From contig JAJRYI010000160.1 in NCBI GenBank assembly GCA_024275815.1, positions 1-8,628 of the forward strand: DNA of 8,628 bases, in the 5' to 3' direction. The notes beneath the pieces were generated by a model. That model made no database searches. It saw nothing but the letters and a program-made list of their open reading frames with translations, and was not told the origin of the DNA. This DNA comes from Actinomycetes bacterium. GTDB lineage: Bacteria > Actinomycetota > Acidimicrobiia > Spongiisociales > UBA5794. The position numbers were made by a program, and so were the translations under genes. Below are positions 1 through 5,723 of the stretch, in pieces; position 1 is the stretch's first letter, and each line of letters begins with the position of its first letter.

Positions 1-1202
1 ACGCGGTCGAACCGGGCAACGATCTCGATGTGATAGGTCTGGGGGAACATGTCGACCGGTGTTGCCTCGACGAACTCGTAGCCGTACTCAGAGAGCGTGC
101 GTGCATCCCGTGCGAGGGATGCGGGGTCGCAGGCGACGTAGGCGATTCGTCGGGGCATCGCTGCGGTGACGGCTTCGACACCTCGGGCACCGAGGCCCTT
201 GCGGGGCGGATCGACGACGGCGACGTCCCAGTACTCGTCGAGAGCTTCGATGTCCTTCGTGAAGGAACCGGCGATCACATGGTGGTCGACTCCGGCGTTC
301 GTAAGGTTCCTACGGGCGAACGTGACGGCACCGGGGGTCGAGTCGATCCCGACGACACGTGCACAAGATCGTCCGAGGGTCGCTCCGAACAACCCGACGC
401 CGCAGTAGCCGTCGAGAAGCGTTTCGTGTGGCTCCACCTCGAGGACGTCAGCCACGAGTTGCACGAGGGCTTCAGCGCCGGCAGTGTTGTTCTGGAAGAA
501 GCCGTCGGGGGGGATCGAGAACGTGACTCCGTCGATGATCTCGGTGAGGACGTCGGTGCCGGCAACGGTCTGTGTCCCATGATCGGTTCGGTGGACCACG
601 GTGATGCCCCACGAGTCGATCTGTTCGGGAAGATCACCTTCGACCACGGCGATCACACACCCTGTGTTGGACCCCGTGCGCAGTGTGAGGCGATCGACAC
701 CGGTGAGGTCGCCCAGCCTGGAGAACACCTCCTGAAGCTCGGGCGCCATCAACAGGCACTCTCCCAGCGGGACGAGATCGTTGGACCGTTGGCGGAACAA
801 GGCCGGCGTTCCATCGACGACACGGAAATCCATCCGGTTGCGATACCCGAGGTCGGGCCCTGCTGCAACGGTCTCGTGGACGAGCGGTGCCTCGATCTTC
901 CCAAGATGCTCGAGCTGGCCGATGACCGTCGATCGTTTCCATCTGCGTTGTTCTGCTTCGTCGGCGAACTGCCACTGACATCCCCCGCAGTCGGCTGCGT
1001 GCGGGCACGGCGGGATGCGCCGGGCCGGTGATGCGGCGATCACGTTCACCAGCGATGTGCGAGCCCAGGATCCTTTGTCCTCGACGACGGTCGCTTCGAC
1101 GACTTCGCCGGGCATCGCGCCCGGGATGAAGTACGCCTTACCGTCGTGACGTGCGACGGCTTCGCCGCCGTGAGCGATGTCGTGTGGGTGGAGTTCCATC
1201 AT
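1..1202 (-). CDS. TrmA/RumA-family 23S rRNA (uracil-5-)-methyltransferase with TRAM domain and 4Fe-4S site (3' end outside window)
   Basis: Predicted SAM-dependent enzyme that methylates C5 of a uridine in RNA, most likely 23S rRNA as in RlmD/RlmCD. The translation shows an N-terminal TRAM-type RNA-binding domain (about residues 3-61) and an iron-sulfur cysteine set C66, C72, C75 (CX5CGGC) plus C149. It also has an FFQNN stretch near 235-239, the SAM loop DGYCGVGLFG (264-273), DPPRKG (331-336), the nucleophile C358 in YVACDP, and the base E393 in HIEIV. The Fe-S cysteines favour RumA/RlmD over TrmA, but the exact target uridine cannot be told. 400 codons lie in the window; the family is about 400-430 long, so only the last few residues are missing. 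I chose the first of two adjacent ATGs (1202 rather than 1199) because a TANNNT -10 lies six bases upstream of it. A GGAGGGG at 1215-1221 sits 12 bases away as an alternative ribosome site. It is divergent from the membrane protein gene. Confidence 0.93.
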   Translation of the reverse strand, partial: MMELHPHDIAHGGEAVARHDGKAYFIPGAMPGEVVEATVVEDKGSWARTSLVNVIAASPARRIPPCPHAADCGGCQWQFADEAEQRRWKRSTVIGQLEHLGKIEAPLVHETVAAGPDLGYRNRMDFRVVDGTPALFRQRSNDLVPLGECLLMAPELQEVFSRLGDLTGVDRLTLRTGSNTGCVIAVVEGDLPEQIDSWGITVVHRTDHGTQTVAGTDVLTEIIDGVTFSIPPDGFFQNNTAGAEALVQLVADVLEVEPHETLLDGYCGVGLFGATLGRSCARVVGIDSTPGAVTFARRNLTNAGVDHHVIAGSFTKDIEALDEYWDVAVVDPPRKGLGARGVEAVTAAMPRRIAYVACDPASLARDARTLSEYGYEFVEATPVDMFPQTYHIEIVARFDR

Positions 1203-1208
1203 GCCGAT

Positions 1209-1214
1209 AACCTA
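1209..1214 (-). promoter_or_regulatory. Candidate -10 box (TAGGTT) for the methyltransferase gene, leaderless geometry
   Basis: On the minus strand TAGGTT is followed by six bases (ATCGGC) and then the ATG at 1202, so transcription would start at or within a base of the start codon. No convincing -35 is visible, as is common in actinobacteria. The same bases read on the plus strand give TAACCT (1208-1213), a possible -10 for the divergent membrane protein gene. Confidence 0.45.
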
Positions 1215-1260
1215 CCCCTCCACGGTGAGTTCTCGTGACTCGTTGTGTACGCGTGACCTT

Positions 1261-1266
1261 GGAGGT
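1261..1266 (+). promoter_or_regulatory. Shine-Dalgarno GGAGGT deciding a TTG start
   Basis: GGAGGT lies immediately upstream of TTG 1271, with five bases between GGAGG and the start. It is the only good ribosome site near the 5' end of this reading frame. It therefore favours TTG 1271 over the in-frame GTG codons at 1235 and 1253, which lack such a site. Confidence 0.6.
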
Positions 1267-1270
1267 CGGG

Positions 1271-1642
1271 TTGAACGTCGATACGGTTCTACAGTTCCAT
1301 CAGGAGTGGTTCTATGTCGCGATCGTGAGTACCGGTCTGGTCGGCATATGGGGGTTGGCCCTCGCCATCATGAAGAAGGAGCCGCCGCGTCCATTCATCT
1401 GGGCGCGAGGTGTAGCCATCGCTGCGATCCTGATCCAGGTGGCAGCGGGTGTCTACATGTACAGCAACGGACTCCAACCTGGAAACGCGTTCCACGTCTT
1501 CTACGGTGTCGTGATCGTGGTCGTGTTGACGCTCGCGTATCTGTACCGCACGACGATGGCAAGGAAACCGGCGTTGACTTACGGTATCCTCCTGCTGTTC
1601 GTGATGGGGCTCGGGCTGCGTGCCTGGGCCAACGTCGGGTAG
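1271..1642 (+). CDS. Small four-helix integral membrane protein of unknown function
   Basis: I do not recognise this family. With the TTG start the product has 123 residues and four clear hydrophobic helices: about 14-34, 42-64, 74-93 and 101-119. They are linked by short charged loops (MKKEPPRP after helix 1, YRTTMARKP after helix 3). The positive loops after helices 1 and 3 suggest both termini face outward, but this is inference. There is no signal peptide beyond helix 1. A single histidine (H75) starts helix 3 in the context NAFHVFYG, and H10 lies just before helix 1; neither is enough to propose a heme or metal site. The gene lies 41 bases upstream of fabI on the same strand and may be co-transcribed with it, although a TATTGT candidate -10 lies between them. 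Genuine coding is supported by the coherent helix pattern and the strong ribosome site. Possible roles such as assisting lipid synthesis are speculation from position only. Confidence 0.8.
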   Translation: MNVDTVLQFHQEWFYVAIVSTGLVGIWGLALAIMKKEPPRPFIWARGVAIAAILIQVAAGVYMYSNGLQPGNAFHVFYGVVIVVVLTLAYLYRTTMARKPALTYGILLLFVMGLGLRAWANVG

Positions 1643-1651
1643 CGGTCGGTC

Positions 1652-1657
1652 TATTGT
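1652..1657 (+). promoter_or_regulatory. Candidate -10 box (TATTGT) for fabI
   Basis: TATTGT matches TANNNT and would place a transcript start near 1664, giving a leader of about 20 bases with a GAGGGG ribosome site at 1673-1678. An inverted repeat GTTC-TGAC-GAAC (1661-1672) overlaps the predicted start and could be an operator. No clear -35 is seen, so this is a weak prediction. Confidence 0.3.
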
Positions 1658-1683
1658 CTGGTTCTGACGAACGAGGGGTGAGG

Positions 1684-2469
1684 ATGCTTGCTGGCAAACG
1701 GCTCTTGATTACTGGTGTGCTCACCGACGACTCGATCGCGTGGCACACCGCCAGGGTCGCACAGGAACAGGGTGCGGAGGTGGTCCTCACCGGGTTCGGA
1801 CGCGGACTCTCCCTGACGAGGCGATCCGCGCGCAGGCTCCCTGAGGACGCCGACGTCCTGGAACTCGACATCAACGAACCCGCCCACATGGAGGCTCTGG
1901 TCGCAGATCTCGACGCGAAGTGGGGCGGCATCGACGGTGCCTTGCACGCCATAGCGTATGCACCCGAGGACGCACTCGGAGGTTCGTTTCTCGAGACGAA
2001 GGCAGAATCGGCGAGCATCGCCTTCCTGACGTCGGCTTTTTCGTACAAGACGCTGGCGGCCGGGTTGCGGCCCCTGTTCGCCAAGGCAGGCGGTGGAGCG
2101 ATGGTCGGTCTCGACTTCGACAACTCCCTGGCATGGCCCGCCTACGACTGGATGGGCGTGTCGAAGTCTGCGCTTCAATCGGTGAACCGTTACCTGGCCC
2201 GATATCTGGGCAAGGAAGGGATCCGTGTCAACCTCGTGTCGGCAGGGCCGCTGGGCACGGTTGCAGCCAAGTCGATCCCCGGCTTCGTGCAGTTCGAGAA
2301 CCTCTGGCAGGTACGAGCGCCGCTCGGGTGGGACCCGCGAGATCCGTCACCGGTAGCGAAGATGGCGTGTGTTCTCCTGTCGGACTTCGCACCGGCGACA
2401 TCTGGTGAGATCGTTCACGTCGACGGTGGTTTCCACGCTGTTGCAGCAGGGGAGACCGAGGGGTTCTGA
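1684..2469 (+). CDS. fabI: Enoyl-[acyl-carrier-protein] reductase (NADH), InhA/FabI type
   Basis: Catalyses the last reduction of each fatty-acid elongation cycle, trans-2-enoyl-ACP to acyl-ACP, in the cytosolic FAS-II system. The 261-residue product is a short-chain dehydrogenase/reductase. It has the dinucleotide site TGVLTDDSIAW (10-20), the FabI catalytic signature Y154-x-x-M157-x-x-x-K161, F145 (the place of InhA F149) and AGPLGT (187-192). The C-terminal strand is GEIVHVDGG (241-249). Overall it is closest to mycobacterial InhA from memory. Two differences stand out. The segment between T192 and RAPLGW is about ten residues shorter than in InhA, similar to E. coli FabI. The InhA S94 position is alanine (A89). 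ATG 1684 is preferred because GAGGGG (1673-1678) sits five bases upstream; an in-frame GTG at 1678 would overlap that site. No fabG/mabA lies beside it. The stop directly touches the stop of the convergent histidine kinase gene. Confidence 0.95.
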   Translation: MLAGKRLLITGVLTDDSIAWHTARVAQEQGAEVVLTGFGRGLSLTRRSARRLPEDADVLELDINEPAHMEALVADLDAKWGGIDGALHAIAYAPEDALGGSFLETKAESASIAFLTSAFSYKTLAAGLRPLFAKAGGGAMVGLDFDNSLAWPAYDWMGVSKSALQSVNRYLARYLGKEGIRVNLVSAGPLGTVAAKSIPGFVQFENLWQVRAPLGWDPRDPSPVAKMACVLLSDFAPATSGEIVHVDGGFHAVAAGETEGF

Positions 2470-4236
2470 TCAGGGCGTCGGGATCGCAACGGTGAACGTT
2501 GCTCCTCCGCCGACCGATGGCTCATACCAGACCCGCCCGTCCATCGCTTCGACGAGACCCTTGACGATGGACAACCCGAGTCCCGCTCCACCCTTGGATC
2601 TGGTCGCGTGAGGTTGTAGCTGTGTGAAACGCTCGAAGATGCGGTCGTGCTGCTCGTAGGGGATACCGGGGCCATGGTCGATGACAGAGATGTGGACCTC
2701 GTTGCGTCCCATCGTGGTCCGAATCTCGATCGGGCCGTCACCCCCGTACTTGATGGCGTTGTCTACGAGGTTCGTGAACACCCTGGCGAGGTGGTCCGGG
2801 TCTGCCGTCACGGTCGTGATCGTGTTCCCCGGATCGAACAGGACCCTGTCACCGTTGGGAAGGGATTCGAGGAGGCCGACGAGCAGTGGCTCGAGTTCGA
2901 TCGTACTCGGGCGCATCGGGAGGGAGTCGGCCTCGATCCGAGAGACCACGAGAAGATCCTCGATGAGTGTCTTGAGCCGGTTCGATTGCTTCGCCGCCAT
3001 CTCGACGAGCTGGCGGGCCCTGGGGTCCTCCGGGGCGAGTTCCGGTCGTTGGAGCGTTCCAAGGGCGCCGATGATCGATGTCAGTGGCGTTCGAAGCTCG
3101 TGGGAGACGACCGATACGAAGTCGGTCTTGAGACGGGCGAGCTCGGCCATCCGCTCACTCGTCGAGCGTGCGTGCTCGTACCGTGCCATCTGGTTCAACA
3201 CGAGTGCTGCAGGGGCAGCCACCGAGTGCAGGGTGTCGAGGTCGGCATCGGAGAACGCATCGGGTTTGTCTCCGACGAGGAGCACACCGATGGTCCGATT
3301 ACCGACACGCAGAGCAACGGCGGCGACGCGTTCCGCTTCGAGTTCACTGACGAGCCTGTCGCGGATGTGATCCCGCGACATCTCGTTGATCACCTCGGCG
3401 TCGTTGCTCATGAAGACACGTTGTCCGATGCCGTACTCATCGAGACCGAGGTGGAACGTGTCGGCACGAACCGTGTGTCCCGCCACCCAGATCGGCGACA
3501 TCAGGTCGAGTGCCTCACTCTCGGGGTCGTAGAGGAGCACGAGACCGATCCTCGCGTTCACCGACATCGCGACACGTCCGACGAGTTCCGGGAGTACTTC
3601 GTCGAGTTTGGATCCGGCCCCGATCGTCCTCGACACGTCGTAGAGCTGTGAGAGCTCGCGTTCCTGGTCGGCGAGTGCCGCCTCTCTGCGGGCGAGCTGG
3701 TGGTAGGCGTCGTTCGTCTGTTCGAGCTGTGCGCGGATGCCGACGGAGAGCAGCAGAACGAACACGATCGCCCCGAGGAATGGGAGGAGGTGGCCGACCA
3801 GGGCCGTTGTCTCGAATCCGTTGAACGAGATGACGGCGGCAGCGTATGCGATTCCAGCGATCGTACCGATCGTGATGAGCGTTCGGTTCGGTGTGAGCGT
3901 TGCAGCCGTGAAGAACACGACGAGGAGGAAGCCCATCCCGTTGGGCTGGTCCATCCGTCGGAGTTCGAACATCAAGACGGCTAGGATCGCAGCCATCGTC
4001 CACACCAGCAGCATCCAATCACCGACGGGGGAGGTGAGGAGGGATCGCCACGGAGCGAACGTCAGGATGACGAGTCCGATGAAGAATCCACCAAGAGCGA
4101 TCATCATCGACGTGGGGTCGACGTCGGGAAGAGAGAACGCCCACAGGGAGAAGATGACGAAGCCGAACCACGAGACGATGAGTCCCGTGGTGATGACCTT
4201 CACGCGGTAGTCGATTGTCAGGTCTCGTTCACCCAC
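2470..4236 (-). CDS. Membrane-bound GAF-domain sensor histidine kinase, apparently orphan
   Basis: Predicted two-component sensor that autophosphorylates on histidine and passes the phosphate to a response regulator. Using GTG 4236 the product has 588 residues. Six hydrophobic helices (about 14-35, 43-62, 73-91, 101-115, 119-137, 145-167) are followed by a coiled coil (169-200) and a GAF domain (198-349). Next come HisKA with SHELRTPLTS and phospho-acceptor H379, and HATPase_c with N-box NLVDNAIKY (N493), G1 DHGPGI (D520), F-box RIFERF and G2 GGAGLGLSI (about 549-557). All catalytic motifs are intact. An in-frame TTG at 4245 is possible, but the only ribosome site, GAGGA at 4246-4250, would touch it; GTG 4236 has proper spacing of nine bases. 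The helix bundle has no large extracytoplasmic loop, so the signal is probably sensed in the membrane or by GAF. No response regulator is adjacent, so its partner and signal are unknown. Confidence 0.93.
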   Translation of the reverse strand: MGERDLTIDYRVKVITTGLIVSWFGFVIFSLWAFSLPDVDPTSMMIALGGFFIGLVILTFAPWRSLLTSPVGDWMLLVWTMAAILAVLMFELRRMDQPNGMGFLLVVFFTAATLTPNRTLITIGTIAGIAYAAAVISFNGFETTALVGHLLPFLGAIVFVLLLSVGIRAQLEQTNDAYHQLARREAALADQERELSQLYDVSRTIGAGSKLDEVLPELVGRVAMSVNARIGLVLLYDPESEALDLMSPIWVAGHTVRADTFHLGLDEYGIGQRVFMSNDAEVINEMSRDHIRDRLVSELEAERVAAVALRVGNRTIGVLLVGDKPDAFSDADLDTLHSVAAPAALVLNQMARYEHARSTSERMAELARLKTDFVSVVSHELRTPLTSIIGALGTLQRPELAPEDPRARQLVEMAAKQSNRLKTLIEDLLVVSRIEADSLPMRPSTIELEPLLVGLLESLPNGDRVLFDPGNTITTVTADPDHLARVFTNLVDNAIKYGGDGPIEIRTTMGRNEVHISVIDHGPGIPYEQHDRIFERFTQLQPHATRSKGGAGLGLSIVKGLVEAMDGRVWYEPSVGGGATFTVAIPTP

Positions 4237-4245
4237 AGGTTCCAA

Positions 4246-4250
4246 TCCTC
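4246..4250 (-). promoter_or_regulatory. Shine-Dalgarno GAGGA deciding the kinase start
   Basis: GAGGA on the minus strand ends directly before TTG 4245 and nine bases before GTG 4236. The spacing supports initiation at GTG 4236. No other purine-rich site is seen between here and the ddl start. Confidence 0.5.
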
Positions 4251-4267
4251 AGCGGTGCGTGCGTGAC

Positions 4268-4273
4268 ACGGTA
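4268..4273 (-). promoter_or_regulatory. Candidate -10 box (TACCGT) for the histidine kinase gene
   Basis: TACCGT matches TANNNT on the minus strand and would start a transcript near 4261, leaving a leader of about 25 bases that contains the GAGGA ribosome site. It shares the TA at 4272-4273 with the ddl -10 on the other strand. No -35 is apparent. Confidence 0.35.
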
Positions 4274-4277
4274 CTCT
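4272..4277 (+). promoter_or_regulatory. Candidate -10 box (TACTCT) for ddl, leaderless geometry
   Basis: TACTCT is followed by six bases (TTCACC) and then ATG 4284, placing the predicted transcript start on the A of the start codon. There is no Shine-Dalgarno sequence before this ATG, which fits a leaderless mRNA. A -35 is not recognisable. Confidence 0.5.
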
Positions 4278-4283
4278 TTCACC

Positions 4284-5327
4284 ATGGCTCAAGTACTCCT
4301 TCTCTTCGGTGGAAGATCCTCGGAACATGAGGTGTCGTGCGCGTCTGCGGTCTCGGTGCACGACGCGCTCATCGAGTCCGGGCACCGTGTGATACCGGTG
4401 GGGATCGACAGGGATGGGTCGTGGTATCTCGCCGATACGTCTTCTCGGCCCTTCAGGGCTGAAGGGCGGTCCGTACAGCTGAACGTTCCGAACGGTACGC
4501 TACGTGTCGGATCCGACGAGATCGAGTTCGACGTTGCCTTCCCCGTCCTCCACGGTCCGTACGGCGAGGACGGGACCGTCCAGGGTGCTCTCGAGACGTG
4601 TGGGGTCGCCTACACCGGCTGTGGTGTTCTCGGCAGCGCGCTCGCCATGGACAAGGATCTGACGAAGCAGGTCGTGGCATCGAAAGGGATCGCTACAGCT
4701 CCGTGGCTGACGATTCGCCGAAAGGAGTGGGACGCCGACCCGTCGGTGTGCCTCAACGAAGTGTCGCGGGCACTCGGGTACCCGGTGTTCGTCAAGCCCT
4801 CTGCGCAAGGCTCATCCGTCGGGATCTCCAGGGTCTCATCGGATGCCGAGCTCAAGGAGGCGGTCGCCAAGGCGTTCCGCTACGACTCCAAGGCGATCAT
4901 CGAGCAAGCAGTCACCGCCCGTGAGATCGAGGTAGGCGTGCTCGACGGGCCCATGAGTTCGGTTCCCGGTGAGGTCGTCGTTGCCGATGGCTGGTACACC
5001 TACGATGCGAAGTACCGGGACGACTCGAGTTCGTTCGAGGCACCGGCCAGACTCTCGAAGGAGGCATCGAAGCGGGTTCGCGACCTGGCCGAGCAGATCT
5101 TCGAGCTCCTGGAGCTGACCGGCCTTGCTCGCATCGATTTCTTCTACGAGATAGGGACGCGTCGGTTCCTCTTCAACGAGGTGAACACGCTCCCCGGATT
5201 CACCTCGATCTCGGGGTTCCCGAAGGTGTGGATGGCTTCCGGCCTCACGTACCCGGAGCTCTGTGACCGGTTGGTCGACGCGGCGATGTCACGGCATGAC
5301 GAACGTGGCAAGCTCGCCGTGCGTTAG
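4284..5327 (+). CDS. ddl: D-alanine--D-alanine ligase
   Basis: ATP-grasp ligase that joins two D-alanines into the dipeptide used by MurF in peptidoglycan precursor synthesis, in the cytosol. The 347-residue product has the N-terminal GGRSSEHEVS (9-18, E14 likely binding the first D-Ala amino group), HGPYGEDG (90-97) and YTGCGVLGSALAMDK (110-124). It also has the ATP-binding KPSAQGSSVG (171-180), RIDFF (283-287) and NEVNTLPGFT (298-307). The Mg ligands are inferred as D285, E299 and N301. The omega-loop reads YDAKY (240-244), so the K-Y pair typical of D-Ala-D-Ala specificity is present rather than the residues of VanA-type D-Ala-D-Lac ligases. An upstream in-frame start at 4215 is rejected because it would add 23 residues before a canonical Ddl N-terminus and run across the divergent promoter. 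ATG 4284 has no ribosome site but an ideal -10. Its stop overlaps that of the next gene by four bases. Confidence 0.96.
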   Translation: MAQVLLLFGGRSSEHEVSCASAVSVHDALIESGHRVIPVGIDRDGSWYLADTSSRPFRAEGRSVQLNVPNGTLRVGSDEIEFDVAFPVLHGPYGEDGTVQGALETCGVAYTGCGVLGSALAMDKDLTKQVVASKGIATAPWLTIRRKEWDADPSVCLNEVSRALGYPVFVKPSAQGSSVGISRVSSDAELKEAVAKAFRYDSKAIIEQAVTAREIEVGVLDGPMSSVPGEVVVADGWYTYDAKYRDDSSSFEAPARLSKEASKRVRDLAEQIFELLELTGLARIDFFYEIGTRRFLFNEVNTLPGFTSISGFPKVWMASGLTYPELCDRLVDAAMSRHDERGKLAVR

Positions 5328-5557
5328 ATGCGGATGACCGGACAGGTCAGTGTTCTCACGATGCCGGGAACCGGTTGGATCTTGCTGACGACGAGGTACC
5401 CGAGAGCATCGACGTCGGATGCTCTCGCTGCCACGATCACGTCGTACGGGCCGGTCACCGCCTGAGATGAGTCGACGCCTTCGATCTCGCCGATCGCGTG
5501 GGCGACCTCGGAAGCTCTGCCACTGTCCGTTTGAATGAGTACGTATGCCTGAACCAT
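5324..5557 (-). CDS. Stand-alone Lrp/AsnC ligand-binding (RAM/SMBD) domain protein
   Basis: A 77-residue protein that matches only the C-terminal effector-binding domain of Lrp/AsnC regulators (beta-alpha-beta-beta-alpha-beta, ferredoxin-like) and has no DNA-binding helix-turn-helix. Features typical of the family are the opening VQAYVLIQTDSG, the central VTGPYDVIVAAR (about 34-45) and the closing GIVRTLTCPVI. Such small SMBD proteins are widespread in actinobacteria and form dimers or higher rings that bind amino acids; the role of free-standing copies is poorly defined. It might modulate a full-length Lrp partner elsewhere, which is inference. ATG 5557 has no ribosome site but is preceded by TAGCGT and a six-base spacer, so it is probably leaderless. 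The stop overlaps the ddl stop (shared TTAG, 5324-5327), so the two genes converge with no terminator space. Confidence 0.9.
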   Translation of the reverse strand: MVQAYVLIQTDSGRASEVAHAIGEIEGVDSSQAVTGPYDVIVAARASDVDALGYLVVSKIQPVPGIVRTLTCPVIRI

Positions 5558-5563
5558 GCCCCA

Positions 5564-5569
5564 ACGCTA
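5564..5569 (-). promoter_or_regulatory. Candidate -10 box (TAGCGT) for the Lrp-type gene, leaderless geometry
   Basis: On the minus strand TAGCGT is followed by TGGGGC and then ATG 5557, the same six-base spacing seen before ddl and the methyltransferase gene. No -35 is evident. Confidence 0.45.
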
Positions 5570-5632
5570 GCAGCTACCGAGGGACGGGTTGCGTGGTACG
5601 AAGATGAGCGAGCGGGGAGCAGTCGGTATTCG

Positions 5633-5646
5633 TTCACCGTTCACCG
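5633..5646. repeat. Tandem duplication of TTCACCG
   Basis: TTCACCG occurs twice head-to-tail with no spacer (5633-5639, 5640-5646). It is short and may be chance, but it has the same seven-base period as the repeat 37 bases downstream. Confidence 0.5.
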
Positions 5647-5682
5647 ACAGAACCGTCGACCCGAGAGGTGGCGCGAGTTTCT

Positions 5683-5717
5683 GGCTATCGGCTGTGGGCT
5701 GTGGGCTGTGAGCTGAT
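5683..5717. repeat. Heptamer tandem array, GGCTGTG x3 with degenerate flanking units
   Basis: Three exact GGCTGTG units run head-to-tail at 5690-5710. They are flanked by a related GGCTATC (5683-5689) and AGCTGAT (5711-5717), giving five units with a seven-base period. It lies in non-coding sequence just downstream of the rpmB operon. Such a period outside a gene suggests slipped-strand expansion. Confidence 0.75.
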
Positions 5718-5723
5718 ACTCCA

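Noticed and set aside
30..1031. 333-codon open frame on the plus strand
   Set aside because: It is antisense to the methyltransferase, whose minus-strand frame shows Fe-S cysteines, SAM and catalytic motifs. The plus-strand product has no recognisable domain and is a high-GC shadow.
1661..1672. GTTC-TGAC-GAAC as a LexA/SOS box upstream of fabI
   Set aside because: The half-sites are in the reverse arrangement to the Gram-positive SOS box (GAAC-N4-GTTC), and fabI is not an SOS gene. It is kept only as a possible operator note.
1177..1683. In-frame upstream extension of fabI to 1177
   Set aside because: It would read across the membrane protein gene in another frame. The FabI N-terminus begins at ATG 1684 with a good ribosome site.
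2647..3651. 334-codon open frame on the plus strand
   Set aside because: It lies wholly within the histidine kinase gene, antisense to intact HisKA and HATPase motifs. Its composition is shadow-like and no fold is evident.
4215..4283. Upstream in-frame start for ddl at 4215
   Set aside because: It would add 23 residues ahead of a canonical Ddl start and overlap the kinase start and both promoters.
5498..5716. 72-codon plus-strand open frame between ddl and the rpmB unit
   Set aside because: It is antisense to the Lrp-type gene over its first part and ends in the heptamer array. It has no ribosome site or recognisable fold.
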